NCBI RefSeq assembly: GCF_026870155.1
Contig: NZ_CP113975.1
Span: forward strand, 2,728,001-2,792,000
Length of the DNA: 64,000 nt
Reading direction: 5' to 3'
Source of the DNA: Flavobacterium marginilacus
GTDB taxonomy: Bacteria > Bacteroidota > Bacteroidia > Flavobacteriales > Flavobacteriaceae
Shown here: positions 1 to 10,000 of the stretch, piece by piece
How the letters are laid out: the number at the start of each line of letters is the position of its first letter
Numbering within the stretch: the stretch's first letter is position 1
The notes under the pieces: generated by a model
Seen by the model: the letters and a program-made list of their open reading frames with translations, nothing else
Told to the model about the DNA's origin: nothing
The model's database searches: none
Translations under genes and position numbers: made by a program

Positions 1-1149
1 ATTTTCTTTTTTTAAAGCTTCACCGGTTATTTCAGGATACATTACGACGTTCATATCCATTTGATTCAAAGACATACTCATGCCCATATCGTCCAGATCA
101 CCATTAAATTTCATCATGCTGTTCATCATCTTCATCCCTTCAAAATACTTCAATTTAGGAAGCGGTTCTGTGAGCTGCTTGATACCGGAGCCAATGTACA
201 AAGACGCTGATTTAGTCCTGTCTTCTGGCGTAGCTAAGAACTCATAAGCTGTTTGGTCTTCTGGAATATCAATAACAAGATCATAGGTTTCGGACACGGC
301 AATAAGCAGACGATCTACAGCTACAGGTTCTACATCATTACCGTCATTAGCAACTACAGTAATTTTTCCGCCTGCATAGGTAAGCCAGAAATTACTTGAA
401 GCTCCGCCATTGGAAACCCTTAAACGCACTTTATCTCCAGCTTTGAACTGAGAGAGCTGCCTTTCATTCTCCCCATTGATTAAAAAACGATCATAGTAAA
501 CATCACTTACGTCCATAGCGTTCATACGTTTCCATTCGTTAATCACTTTAGTAGAAAAGTGTCTCTGCTTTATGGCTTCACCATAACTTTGGGTTGAGCC
601 TTTTTTTATAGCAAACCAATCGCTGGCATTATGCAGCAACCTGTGGATATTTTCGGGTTTCATATCGGTCCATTCGCTTAAAATAACAGGAACCGCTGGC
701 AGATCATCTATTCCTTTTCTGAAATGAGGATCGTCAGCTTTTTTATTGATTATAAAAGATCCATACATTCCGATTTGCTCCTGAAGCCCGCTGTGACTGT
801 GATACCAATGCGTACCATGCTGAATAATGGGAAAGGTATATTTATAAACCGTGTGTGGCTTTATAGGCATTTGAGTCAAATATGGAACTCCGTCTTCTTT
901 GTTGGGCAAAAACAGACCGTGCCAATGGAGCGATGTTTCCTCCTCCATCTCATTATGCACATAAATCTCGGCAATATCGCCTTCTGTGAATGTAAGTGTA
1001 GGCATCGGTATCTGTCCGTTTACTGCAATAGCTTTTTTTGGTCTGTCCGTAAAGCTGACAAGAGTATCCCTGACATACAAATCGTAACGAACCACCTGCT
1101 GAGCGCTTGCCGTTACGGCAAAAAGAAACAGTATATAGATTGATTTCAT
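1..1149 (-). CDS. CopA-like multicopper oxidase (partial, C-terminus beyond window)
   Basis: The minus-strand frame starts at an ATG at 1147-1149 and stays open to base 1, giving 383 residues of a longer protein. It begins with a signal peptide ending about residue 16 (TASAQ). The first cupredoxin domain carries HWHG at residues 75-78 and HWYHSH at 114-119, the type 2/type 3 copper ligands of multicopper oxidases. The visible C-terminal part (about residues 335-370) is methionine-rich with several MM and MxM pairs, as in CopA/PcoA-type periplasmic copper oxidases that convert Cu(I) to Cu(II). The final cupredoxin domain lies outside the window. It follows the HMA/DUF3347 gene after about 14 bp, so it is probably co-transcribed. 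The family is sure; the copper-resistance role is inferred from family and neighbours. Confidence 0.9.
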   Translation of the reverse strand, partial: MKSIYILFLFAVTASAQQVVRYDLYVRDTLVSFTDRPKKAIAVNGQIPMPTLTFTEGDIAEIYVHNEMEEETSLHWHGLFLPNKEDGVPYLTQMPIKPHTVYKYTFPIIQHGTHWYHSHSGLQEQIGMYGSFIINKKADDPHFRKGIDDLPAVPVILSEWTDMKPENIHRLLHNASDWFAIKKGSTQSYGEAIKQRHFSTKVINEWKRMNAMDVSDVYYDRFLINGENERQLSQFKAGDKVRLRVSNGGASSNFWLTYAGGKITVVANDGNDVEPVAVDRLLIAVSETYDLVIDIPEDQTAYEFLATPEDRTKSASLYIGSGIKQLTEPLPKLKYFEGMKMMNSMMKFNGDLDDMGMSMSLNQMDMNVVMYPEITGEALKKEN

Positions 1150-1163
1150 TTTTGGATATTGAA

Positions 1164-1985
1164 TTATTTAATGATCTCTACCGTTTTACCGCAGGTTAAC
1201 ATCTGAGATCCATAGTAAGGATTTTTTACAGCACTTTCTTTACTCAGCCAATTAGCATCTGCCATAGGACAATATTGATAATAAACTGGATCTGCAATTT
1301 TGATATTTTTAATCAGTTCATAAAATGTTTTAAATAATTCTTTAAAAATTTCTCTTTGTTTTTCTATATTATTTGTCTTTGTAATCGCACTAGACTGAGT
1401 AATTAACGATGCATTTATCTTCATCCATATTTTTTGCTCCTGTGCTGATAAAGACTCTGTTTTTACCGAAGAAATAAGTATCAGTAATGCTTTTGCGCCA
1501 GCAGAAACCGTTGTGCTGTTAGACTGTATAAAAGCATCCTTAAGGGTAAAATAAGCATCATAAACTTCTTGCAATGGGTTCAATACTGTTTCATTGTGAG
1601 TATTATGAGCAGTAGTGTCTATTTCAGATTTAGGTTCTGTTTTTTTTGCGTCTCGGGTGTACTTACAGCAGTCGGAAAGTTTGGCATAGGCCGATGCTGG
1701 TGCCAAAAAACTGCTGCTGTCATATCCTGCCAAAGCAATACGTTTTAAAATCTGATCGGTATTAGTCTTCTTTGAATCGTAAGTAATGGAAGCTATTTTA
1801 GTATTTTTATCCCAATCGACAGCCACAATATTTTTTTGATTCCCTGCCTGCTCAATATTGTTTTTGCACATGCCGCAGCTGCCGTATATTTGGATATTTG
1901 CTTTAATAGGATTTTTAATTTGAGTACTGCCTATGGCTGACAGCAATAGAAGCATTGCTATCATTATATTTTTAAATGAATACAT
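1164..1985 (-). CDS. Periplasmic HMA domain + DUF3347 copper-associated protein
   Basis: This 273-residue protein has a signal peptide (hydrophobic stretch at residues 7-21). A heavy-metal-associated (HMA) fold covers about residues 28-95, with metal-binding CGMC at 37-40. A linker follows, then a DUF3347 domain from about residue 135 to the end. The C-terminus carries CPMADANW and NPYYGSQMLTCG, the Cys/Met signature found where DUF3347 accompanies CusB-like efflux proteins. Cys and Met at these places suggest Cu(I) binding or handover. It lies just upstream of the multicopper oxidase in the same direction. A paralogue of its DUF3347 half lies at 2654-3175. Role in copper trafficking is inferred; the domains are clear. 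Confidence 0.85.
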   Translation of the reverse strand: MYSFKNIMIAMLLLLSAIGSTQIKNPIKANIQIYGSCGMCKNNIEQAGNQKNIVAVDWDKNTKIASITYDSKKTNTDQILKRIALAGYDSSSFLAPASAYAKLSDCCKYTRDAKKTEPKSEIDTTAHNTHNETVLNPLQEVYDAYFTLKDAFIQSNSTTVSAGAKALLILISSVKTESLSAQEQKIWMKINASLITQSSAITKTNNIEKQREIFKELFKTFYELIKNIKIADPVYYQYCPMADANWLSKESAVKNPYYGSQMLTCGKTVEIIK

Positions 1986-2105
1986 TGTGTGTGTTTTAAA
2001 GTGAATAACTTATGATTTGATCAAATGAACTTTTTGCAAAGCATTAATCAAATTGTAAAAAAGAGTCTGGAATAGATAGTTTTGAGCGTTAATATGCTCT
2101 GAAAT

Positions 2106-2125
2106 TGACAGACCAATGGCTGTCA
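2106..2125. other. Short hairpin in the gap between two copper-linked genes
   Basis: TGACAG (2106-2111) and CTGTCA (2120-2125) are perfect inverted arms around an 8-nt loop. The T-run lies on the plus-strand 3' side (2127-2136), so it resembles a terminator for plus-strand transcription, yet both neighbours are on the minus strand. On the minus strand it would be an mRNA hairpin just after the stop of the Cys-rich gene. Confidence 0.4.
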
Positions 2126-2134
2126 GTTTTTTTT

Positions 2135-2500
2135 TTAGCTTATTTTAGGGATAAGCCAAAGCGATCCATAACCTGCAGAAAGAAATGTTGTGAAATTAGG
2201 AAATCTTTGCGGTACGATAGCATTTTCTAAAGCAACAGCATCAATATTTACTTCATTAAAGAAGAAGGATACCGAACAAAAAGAAGGACAGACACACTTG
2301 GAATGACTGCATTTTCCGCCGCAGTTATGATTGTTTTTTTTCGAATGGGAAGAACTGCTGCAAGAATGTTCTTTGGTATTTTTTGAGGATATTTCTTTAT
2401 GCGGAGTATCTTTTAAAGATTCACTTTTACAGGCCATAACTGTGCTAGGTACCAAAAGGAAACCCAAAACAAATACTAGCAAAAGGAATATCTTTTTCAT
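2135..2500 (-). CDS. Small secreted Cys/His-rich protein, possible metal binder
   Basis: A 121-residue protein whose N-terminal signal peptide ends near residue 23 (VMAC), where the Cys could also be a lipobox. Residues 24-62 are polar, with Ser, Lys and His. Residues 58-76 hold a dense Cys/His cluster (HNCGGKCSHSKCVCPSFC). The rest is hydrophobic with no motif I recognise. Six cysteines and three histidines within about 20 residues suggest metal binding. It is first in a minus-strand series leading to the HMA/DUF3347 and multicopper oxidase genes, and has its own TAnnTTTG promoter element 17 bases upstream. The 150-bp gap to the next gene leaves co-transcription uncertain. Family unknown to me; the metal role is inferred from composition and context. 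Confidence 0.7.
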   Translation of the reverse strand: MKKIFLLLVFVLGFLLVPSTVMACKSESLKDTPHKEISSKNTKEHSCSSSSHSKKNNHNCGGKCSHSKCVCPSFCSVSFFFNEVNIDAVALENAIVPQRFPNFTTFLSAGYGSLWLIPKIS

Positions 2501-2517
2501 TAATTATTAGTGTATTA

Positions 2518-2525
2518 CAAAATTA
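2518..2525 (-). promoter_or_regulatory. Promoter -7 element for the copper gene series
   Basis: On the minus strand this reads TAATTTTG, an exact match to the Bacteroidota -7 consensus TAnnTTTG. It ends 17 bases before the ATG of the Cys/His-rich gene. A TTTTG lies about 23 bases further upstream and could serve as the -33 element. It separates this series from the SusCD-protease transcript, which ends at the terminator just upstream. Confidence 0.5.
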
Positions 2526-2580
2526 TAAAATTTGAATTTATCTTTGAGCAAAACCTTTTAAACATTAATGTTTTTTTAGC

Positions 2581-2621
2581 AAAAAAGACAAATACGGCTC
2601 CTGTTTAAGAATACCGTATTT
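2581..2621 (-). terminator. Rho-independent terminator after the SusCD-protease-DUF3347 genes
   Basis: Arms AAATACGG (2590-2597) and CCGTATTT (2614-2621) are perfectly complementary with a 16-nt loop. On the minus strand the stem is followed by GTCTTTTTT. It sits 33 bp after the stop of the DUF3347 gene and upstream of the Cys-rich gene, so it marks the end of the transcript. Confidence 0.7.
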
Positions 2622-2653
2622 ATCAGACAAACTAACTCAATTTAATTCAACTT

Positions 2654-3175
2654 TTATAAACTTGCTTTTACTTCACCGCAAGTCAGCATATTTTTAGGAT
2701 AGTAAGGATTTTTGATTTCTTTGCTGTCGCTTGTCCAGACTGCTCCCGTCATTGGGCATACCTGAAGATATAATGCAGTATCTTCGGCCTTAAATTTTGG
2801 AGCTAAGTCCCAGAATTTAACTGAAAGTTCCTGAACAATTTTTCTTTGTTTATTGATGTTTTTAGTTGCTGTTACTTCAGTGGCCAGATCAATAATTTCT
2901 CTTCTTTTTGCAGTAGCCTCATTCATTTGTTCAAGCCTTAACTTTTTAAATTTGAAGTTTTTTAATGAAGTCTTTAATGCCTCAGCATTTTTGACAGCAG
3001 CAAGACTATCTGAAATTATAAGGCTGTTTTTTAAGGCCAGATAATTTTTTGTGATTTCCTTTTTTTGCGCTTCCCGTTTCTCTACCTGATCTGGAGTCAC
3101 TTCATCTTTTGACTTCAATTGGGCGTGTCCCAAAGTACTTAAGCTCATGAATGCTATAACTAGTATTCTTTTCAT
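2654..3175 (-). CDS. DUF3347 domain secreted protein
   Basis: A 173-residue protein with a signal peptide (residues 1-18, ending GHAQ) and one DUF3347 domain filling the rest. The C-terminus has CPMTGAVW and NPYYPKNMLTCG, matching the paralogue at 1164-1985, but the HMA domain is absent. Helices rich in Lys/Glu precede the motif. It overlaps the upstream metalloprotease gene by 4 bp (ATGA), so translation is probably coupled and it belongs to the SusCD-protease transcript. DUF3347 proteins often occur with copper efflux genes. Whether this one binds copper is inferred from the conserved Cys and Met residues. Confidence 0.85.
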   Translation of the reverse strand: MKRILVIAFMSLSTLGHAQLKSKDEVTPDQVEKREAQKKEITKNYLALKNSLIISDSLAAVKNAEALKTSLKNFKFKKLRLEQMNEATAKRREIIDLATEVTATKNINKQRKIVQELSVKFWDLAPKFKAEDTALYLQVCPMTGAVWTSDSKEIKNPYYPKNMLTCGEVKASL

Positions 3176-5610
3176 ATATCAGTTTTATTTAGTTTTGAAA
3201 TAATTTTGTCAATATCGATTAAAATACTTTCGAAATGTTCTTTGTTTAATCCTGTTGCTCCACTCATCAGCTTTGTAATATCTGCTCTTAATTTTAAAAG
3301 ATGCTGTTTACCATATAACCTCACATCACTGCGCTGCGCGGCATTCAAAGCCTTGCCAGGTTCTGTCTCTTTAGGTAATAACAGCATGCCTAATTTATCA
3401 ATATAGCTGCGTTGCAAAGATCTTCTGTAATAATCCTGTTTTGTGTCACCAGTAAATTTTACCCATACTGTCTGCTGTAAATCGTTTAAAAACTCAGGAA
3501 CGGTATATGCTCCTTCAAACTGCATCGATTTAAGGTTGATATTGTAAAGTATCCCTGAACTTAGCAGTATGTTTAACACCTGATTCTGCTGATCTGAAAT
3601 CTGATCCTCAGTTTTTAAAGAAATAAGCTGATCAATATTCTGCGGATACATCCAAAGAGGGGCTACAAACAATTGTCTGCCTACATAATCGATAGCTGCT
3701 TTCACTTTTTCTTTTGGCACTGGCTGGATTACGACACCTTTTTCGTCAACACTTCTTTTAGTGACATAGTTATTACCAATATATTTCAGCACATGATACA
3801 AGTACCTTGAATATTGTGTTACAACCGCTTTGTGCATATCTTCTAAATTGTTATAAGCATCGTTTGGTTCGTAAGTCCATTCTACAAGATTTGGTACAAC
3901 ACGTTTCAGATTTTTAATTCCGTAATCGCTCGCAAGTACTGCGTCATCACCTAGATCCTCTGACTGACTGCGCGGATCTTCTTCTTTTCCTTCGCCTCCA
4001 AACCATAATTTAGGATTAGCAGTTAAACTGTCTGTTGTTAATTTGGCAAGAATATTTTCTTCTTCAAACTCATCTTTAGCGTTTGGAAAATAGCTGTACC
4101 CCCATTTAACTGCCCATTTATCGTACATCCCGATACGTGGATAAATACCCTCTGGACCAATATTATCTTCCGGCTGAGCCACATAGTTAAAGCGGGCATA
4201 ATCCATGATAGAAACGGTATGACCATTTGCTTCAACCCATTTTTTATCCCTTAATTTTTCAACAGGAGTTGCGCTGCTGGCTCCCATGTTGTGGCGTAAA
4301 CCAATTGTATGCCCAATTTCATGAGAAGAAACAAAACGGATTAACTGTCCCATTAACTCATCATCCAAATGCATTTTTCTGGCTTTTGGATCCAAAGGCC
4401 CTACCTGAATCATATACCATCTTTGCACTAATTTCATCACATTATGATACCATCCTACGTGGCTCTCCATGATTTCCCCGCTTCTTGGATCACTAATTCT
4501 CGGACCGTAAGCATTTGGTGTTTCAGAGGCAAGATATCTTACTACCGAATACCTAGCGTCTTCCAGACTCATTGTTTTATCATCTTCCGGCCATTCTTTA
4601 CCAACAATAGCATTTTTAAAACCTGCAGCCTCAAAAGCTTTCTGCCAGTCGTTGATACCTGCAATTAGATAAGGTCTCCATTTTTTTGGCGTCGCTGGGT
4701 CAATATAGTAAACAATTTGCTTTTTAGGTTCAACCAGTTCGCCTCTTAAGTATTTTTTGATGTCTTTATCTTTTGGTTCCAAACGGTAACGCTGAATAAT
4801 GAATTTTTTTTCAGCCCGCTGCTTGTCATCATCAAACAAAACATACTTATTTGCAAAATAACCAACTCTTTCATCTTCAAAACGTTTTCGCATCGGCGTT
4901 TTTGGAAGTAATACAATAGAGACATTTAATCGCAGCGTTATGCTTCCGCTGTTAGATGAAGTACTTGTATATGTCTTGGTGGTCTTTACTTCAATATTAA
5001 TCGGATAGCTGTCAATGGTTTCGATAAAAGTTTTATCATCAGCAAGCGTGGTTAGCTTTTTCTCTGTTTTTTCCTGGCTTGGCAAAGAAAACATCGGGTT
5101 ATCTTTCTTGAAAACATCTGTTACATCAATAACAGCATTTCCGGTAGCAGGATTAATTGTTTTTATTGGAAAAGCGGCAACAATTGGATTTTCGTTACTG
5201 CCGGCTAATGCTTTTGCCAGCATCGAATCGGGATTGCGGACATCCTGTTTGTATTGCAATGATCTTAAGAAAACAGTATTATTAGCTCCTTTTTCAAAGT
5301 AAATAGTCTGCTCGTTGGCTTTTTCACCGCCAAAAAAACCCATGCCTTCAGGAGTAGAAAGATATCTGGTCACTACCAGCATATATCTGTTGTACAAACT
5401 ATCCGGAATTTGAAAGTAAAATTTATTAACGACCTGATTAACAGTAAAAAGGCCTATTTTGGTTTTAGCACCTTCTTTAATTATCTTATCATAGGCCTGT
5501 AAACCTTTCTGCTGGTTACTGATACTGTCTTCTTTTTTTTCTTGTGCCTGAGCAAAACCATGCTGGAGCAAAGCTGCCAGCATGATTGTTAATATAAATA
5601 ATTTCTTCAT
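3172..5610 (-). CDS. Zinc-dependent metalloprotease (DUF5117/DUF4953 type)
   Basis: This 812-residue secreted protein has a signal peptide ending near residue 21 (GFAQ). It shows the layout of the Bacteroidota zinc metalloproteases annotated with DUF5118/DUF5117/DUF4953 domains. The catalytic site is HEIGHTIGLRH at residues 430-440: His430, His434 and His440 as zinc ligands and Glu431 as catalytic base. It is followed by NMGAS, and the later MDYARF (residue about 470) supplies the metzincin-like Met turn. Length is normal for the family. The gene follows susD by 5 bp and overlaps the DUF3347 gene by 4 bp, so it probably digests the substrate of the SusCD pair in the periplasm or at the surface. 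A peptide substrate is likely but not shown. Confidence 0.9.
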   Translation of the reverse strand: MKKLFILTIMLAALLQHGFAQAQEKKEDSISNQQKGLQAYDKIIKEGAKTKIGLFTVNQVVNKFYFQIPDSLYNRYMLVVTRYLSTPEGMGFFGGEKANEQTIYFEKGANNTVFLRSLQYKQDVRNPDSMLAKALAGSNENPIVAAFPIKTINPATGNAVIDVTDVFKKDNPMFSLPSQEKTEKKLTTLADDKTFIETIDSYPINIEVKTTKTYTSTSSNSGSITLRLNVSIVLLPKTPMRKRFEDERVGYFANKYVLFDDDKQRAEKKFIIQRYRLEPKDKDIKKYLRGELVEPKKQIVYYIDPATPKKWRPYLIAGINDWQKAFEAAGFKNAIVGKEWPEDDKTMSLEDARYSVVRYLASETPNAYGPRISDPRSGEIMESHVGWYHNVMKLVQRWYMIQVGPLDPKARKMHLDDELMGQLIRFVSSHEIGHTIGLRHNMGASSATPVEKLRDKKWVEANGHTVSIMDYARFNYVAQPEDNIGPEGIYPRIGMYDKWAVKWGYSYFPNAKDEFEEENILAKLTTDSLTANPKLWFGGEGKEEDPRSQSEDLGDDAVLASDYGIKNLKRVVPNLVEWTYEPNDAYNNLEDMHKAVVTQYSRYLYHVLKYIGNNYVTKRSVDEKGVVIQPVPKEKVKAAIDYVGRQLFVAPLWMYPQNIDQLISLKTEDQISDQQNQVLNILLSSGILYNINLKSMQFEGAYTVPEFLNDLQQTVWVKFTGDTKQDYYRRSLQRSYIDKLGMLLLPKETEPGKALNAAQRSDVRLYGKQHLLKLRADITKLMSGATGLNKEHFESILIDIDKIISKLNKTDI

Positions 5611-5615
5611 TAGAA

Positions 5616-7040
5616 TTAAAATGGAAGTTTTTCGTCAGTATTTAATGTAAGCTTTGGATTTTTTGTTAAAGCTGACAAAGGAAACGGAACAATGTATAAT
5701 TTGGAATTAGGCTGTAAAGTATACGTTTTTTGCGGAACGGTCTTGTTAACGATTGGAAATACTCTTGTAATCGTTTTTGCGTATTCCGTTTCAGTGTTTA
5801 ATCTTTTAAGATCAAAAAAACGATTAAAGCCTAACAGTAATTCTTTTCTGCGTTCGTTTATAACAAGTTCCATTGTTTCTTTTCTGGTGGCTGGAACAGA
5901 TAAATTTACAGTACCTGATAAAATACGTTTTGCTCTTAGTTTATTTAAAATATCAACAGCTTCCGTAAATTTATTTTCTCTGGCATAACATTCGGCCAGC
6001 ATTAAATAAACTTCAGTTGTTTTCATTCCAACAGTAGGGTAAAAAAACTTCGTATATACAGTTGCCCAATATGCTGTATTTGATCCCAGATCAAGATTTG
6101 TTGTGCTGGTAGTATTGAAAAACAAATTAAAACGGGCATCATTAATACCAAATAAAGTACGAAGCTCCGGGCTTATGATATACTGATAGGCAAAATTCAT
6201 TTCATTATAACCCGTCATGTACATGTAGCTGAGTACTTCTATATTATTTGCTGCTGGTACGGCAACTACATTTGGTCCTCCCTGCTTGTTATAAGCTACC
6301 ATATCAAATATTTGATTATTATAACTTAATGATTTTTCTGCAGCTGCTTGGGCACTGGCGATTTCACGTTTAAATAAATGAACCTTGGCCTTAAATGCAT
6401 AAGCAAATGCCAATGAAGGATGGTAAACATCAGCTGGTTTTTCCTGAAGATACGGCAGTGCATCTTCTATATCCTTTTGAATAAAATCGTAAACCTGAGC
6501 TACAGTAGATTTTGATGGCTGTGCTTCTAAATCAAATTTGTCCATGATACAGATACCGCCGTCAGTAGCCGCAGTCTGCGGGTCATAACCTTTTGCATAG
6601 TGGTTTACTAATAAAAAGTGATCGTATGCTCTATAGATTTTGGCTTCTGCTTTTGCTAATTGTTTTGTACTTTCATCTCCTTTGCTATTATCAACTAATG
6701 AAATAATAGTATTCCATCTGTTTATATAAGTGTAAGCCTGATTATAAAAGCTGGAACCAGTCATTAAAGAAACTCTGTCGGTAGTTTCATCAAAAGTAAA
6801 ATTGATAATATCGATGTTTGGCGTTTTACCTATTACATTTGATTCTTTCATCCATTGATCGTCTACCAGATACTGAAAGTTATTGATTGGATAGCCTCTG
6901 CCCGGCAGAGATACCATTTCATAGAATTGCGAGGCTGTCTCAACAACTAAAGCCCCTTTAGGCGTAACATCAGTGTAATCTTCGCAGGATGTAATAGTTA
7001 ACATCATCAGCGATAGTATTATTATATATTTATGTTTCAT
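5616..7040 (-). CDS. SusD/RagB family outer-membrane lipoprotein
   Basis: A 474-residue protein with a lipoprotein signal peptide; the lipobox Cys is at residue 19 (TITSC). An acidic residue follows it (CED), fitting surface export of lipoproteins in this phylum. The body is TPR-rich as in SusD: helices near residues 120-230, AEAKIYRAYDHFLLVNHYA, and the C-terminal MKTTEVYLMLAECYAR plus NERRKELLLGFNRFFDLKR, a typical SusD end motif. It would be the substrate-capturing lid of the adjacent SusC channel. Its genes abut: susC lies 4 bp upstream and the metalloprotease 5 bp downstream. The specific ligand cannot be told from sequence. Confidence 0.93.
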   Translation of the reverse strand: MKHKYIIILSLMMLTITSCEDYTDVTPKGALVVETASQFYEMVSLPGRGYPINNFQYLVDDQWMKESNVIGKTPNIDIINFTFDETTDRVSLMTGSSFYNQAYTYINRWNTIISLVDNSKGDESTKQLAKAEAKIYRAYDHFLLVNHYAKGYDPQTAATDGGICIMDKFDLEAQPSKSTVAQVYDFIQKDIEDALPYLQEKPADVYHPSLAFAYAFKAKVHLFKREIASAQAAAEKSLSYNNQIFDMVAYNKQGGPNVVAVPAANNIEVLSYMYMTGYNEMNFAYQYIISPELRTLFGINDARFNLFFNTTSTTNLDLGSNTAYWATVYTKFFYPTVGMKTTEVYLMLAECYARENKFTEAVDILNKLRAKRILSGTVNLSVPATRKETMELVINERRKELLLGFNRFFDLKRLNTETEYAKTITRVFPIVNKTVPQKTYTLQPNSKLYIVPFPLSALTKNPKLTLNTDEKLPF

Positions 7041-7044
7041 TTTT

Positions 7045-10000
7045 TTAAAGTGTTAGATTAAACCCAAATAAATAAGTTTTAGGCAATGGTAAGTTGCGTG
7101 TTCCTGAGTTAACTGAATAGACTTCAGGATCAATACGGTTTCCAGCAGCGCTCCAATACCATATATTGTTTACCTGGAAAGTGAATTTTGCTGATTCCAT
7201 TTTGATTTTATTTGCGAAAGATTTTGGCAGGCTGTAACCTAATGAAATATTTCTAAGTTTGATATAATCTCCATCTACAACATTTACATCAGAATTTCTC
7301 CATTGGCTGCTGATTGTTCCAGCATAACTTCTCACGTTTTCTGCTAAATCTACATATAAACGTGTATTGCCGTTTGGCTGTGCATCTGTGTAACGATCTG
7401 TAATACCTGAAAGATTTACAGCATCAGTACTCATGTCGATAGTTTCTTTTCGCATTACGTTACCTCCTGAGAAAATAAACATCATATTTAAATCGAATTG
7501 TCTATAGGTGAATCGCTGTGACAGGGAACCTGTATAAGTTGGTGTTAAACTTCCCATTTTTACAAGCGCATTCGGATTGGTAACAGTTTTTATACTCGTT
7601 GACACAGGGTTTCCATTGGCATCAAAAGTGATTGATGGATTTCCGTTTTCATCCAGAACATAAGGATATCCATTAACTGTACCTCCGTATTTATAAGCAT
7701 ACAGCGTATTGTATATATCCCCTTGGAAAAAGTAATTCGATGGTGCGCTAACATAAACTGATGACGAAGATTGTGCTCTGGTAACTTTATCAACAGTTGT
7801 ATTGTTGAAACCAAAAACTACATTAGAATTAATACGGAAATTACCATTATTAAACCATTCAGAACCAACACTAAATTCAACTCCTCTGTTCAGTAAAGCT
7901 CCTGCATTGATTCTTCTGCTTGTTGCTCCAACAGTAGGATCTAAATCGGTTGTTGCCAATAAATCACTGCTGTATTTACGATATACATCAATACTTCCTG
8001 TTAGTTTATGCCTTAATACAGTATAATCTAAACCTAAGTTAGTGGTTTGTGTTTTTTCCCATCTCAGCATTGGGTTAGGCTGAGCTGTAATGTTTATATA
8101 TTGTAAAGACTGGTATAAGTTGTCATTTTTTCTTGTAGCAGTTACATACGGTGTTGTACTTTGATCGATATTTCCGCTAACACCATAAGTCGCTCTAAGC
8201 TTAAGCATATCTACCCATTTTACCTCTTTCATGAAGTCCTCATTGCTAATATTCCATCCTAAACCTACAGACCACAATGGACGGTTTTTATATTTAGAAT
8301 CTACTCCAAATAAATCAGCACGATCCACACGGTAACTTCCTGTTACGTTATATTTTGATAAATATGTATAACCTGCTGTACTAAAAACAGAAAAATAACG
8401 ATGTAAAACTTCTGTCTGTGTTCTTGATAAAGCTGCTAAAGTTGCGCTATTTCCATAAATATAACTAGAAACACCTGTCTGACTAAGTGAAAGGTTATTT
8501 AATGTAGCAGAAGTAAGTGTAACTGGGTCATAACCGTATCGTATCTGTTCAATAGTTCTGGGAACAAAAGTTTCACGCATTTCAAAACCTGCTAAAGCAT
8601 TAACAGAGTGTTTCCCTTCACTAAAATCCTGATTAAAATCTAACTGGTTTCTAAAAGAATAATTACTCGCCTGACTGCTCAATTGTTTGTAACGTCCTCC
8701 TGTAGAAAAACCATCAACATACGTGTAGGCGTTTGTAGCTGCATTATATCCTGTTAGAGTATTAATAGCGAAACGCATTTTATAAGAATCTACAGCGTTA
8801 TACTGTTCATTGTCGTTTTTTCTTAATTCGTACTGAAATTGTGTATTATAGCTTAAGCCTTTCCATATTTTAGCACGAATATTTGCAAAAGTTCTCAAAC
8901 TTAATGAGTTTTCTTGTGTAATACCTTCCTGTAGAGAATTCAACACATTAAATCTTACTGATTTAAAACCGCTTAAACTATTTATTTTTGCGGCCATAGC
9001 AGGGTTAATAACACTGCTGCCTGTAAAACCATCTTTAATACCTACAAAAGATGACATCACTAAATCTCCATTATCATCAGTGATGCGCTCGTATCTTTTT
9101 TGGATATCATAATTTCTAAAATCAGAATCAGTAACATCTTCATTCGTATAAGTTGAGTTTAATCCAAAAGTGGCATTTAACCAGTTGTTTACCTGAAAAC
9201 TGCTTTTTGCATAAAGATTAAATGCACGGCTGTTATTGAATTTGATTCGATTGTCTGCTGCGTCATAATTCAATGACACATACGTATTCTGCTTACTTGT
9301 GCTCCCTGAAAATGCTACATTGTAACGCTGTCTGAATTCATTTTGCCATACATTATCACTATAATCTTTTATATAATCGTTCTTTCTCCATTGGGCGATA
9401 GTGGTATCGTAATCTGCACTGCTGATTTTTTTATCTTCCAAATCTCTGTTGAGCTGGTATAAAGGGCTATAATACTTCGGGCTGGTGCTTCCAATATCAC
9501 CATAACTGCTGAACATACTGGTTGTATTGGCAAATCTCGCTCGCTCTCTATTATACACAGCCTGTTCAAAATCAATCAGCTCACTGGTTGAAACATAATT
9601 CATATCGTTAAGGTTTGGTTTGGTACCAACAAAGAAATCAGAATTTACACTCACTTTTAGCTTACCATTTCCTTTCTTGGTAGTCAAAACAATAATACCA
9701 TTCGCTGCTCTTGAACCATAAATAGATCCGGCTGCGGCATCTTTAAGAACGTTTACGCTTTCAATATCATAAGGATTAATCTCGTCAAGAGTCAATTCTG
9801 TTGGGAGACCATCTATAACCAAAAGCGGGCTATACCCAACTTCTAAAGAAGAATAGGTGCCAATACCTCTTAATATAGGCGTATCAGCCGATGCTCCTGT
9901 TGGATTTTTCTGGAACATCAAACCTGCCACACGTCCTTCAATAGCAGTTGCAAGATTGGAATTAATATTTTCATTTAAAGTTTTTTCATCAACCTGAGCA

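Noticed and set aside
724..1143. Plus-strand open frame of 139 residues
   Set aside because: It lies antisense to the multicopper oxidase, whose minus-strand frame has clear copper motifs.
2106..2126. Hairpin plus T-run as a terminator
   Set aside because: The T-run is on the plus-strand side while neighbouring genes are on the minus strand, so I list it only as a hairpin.
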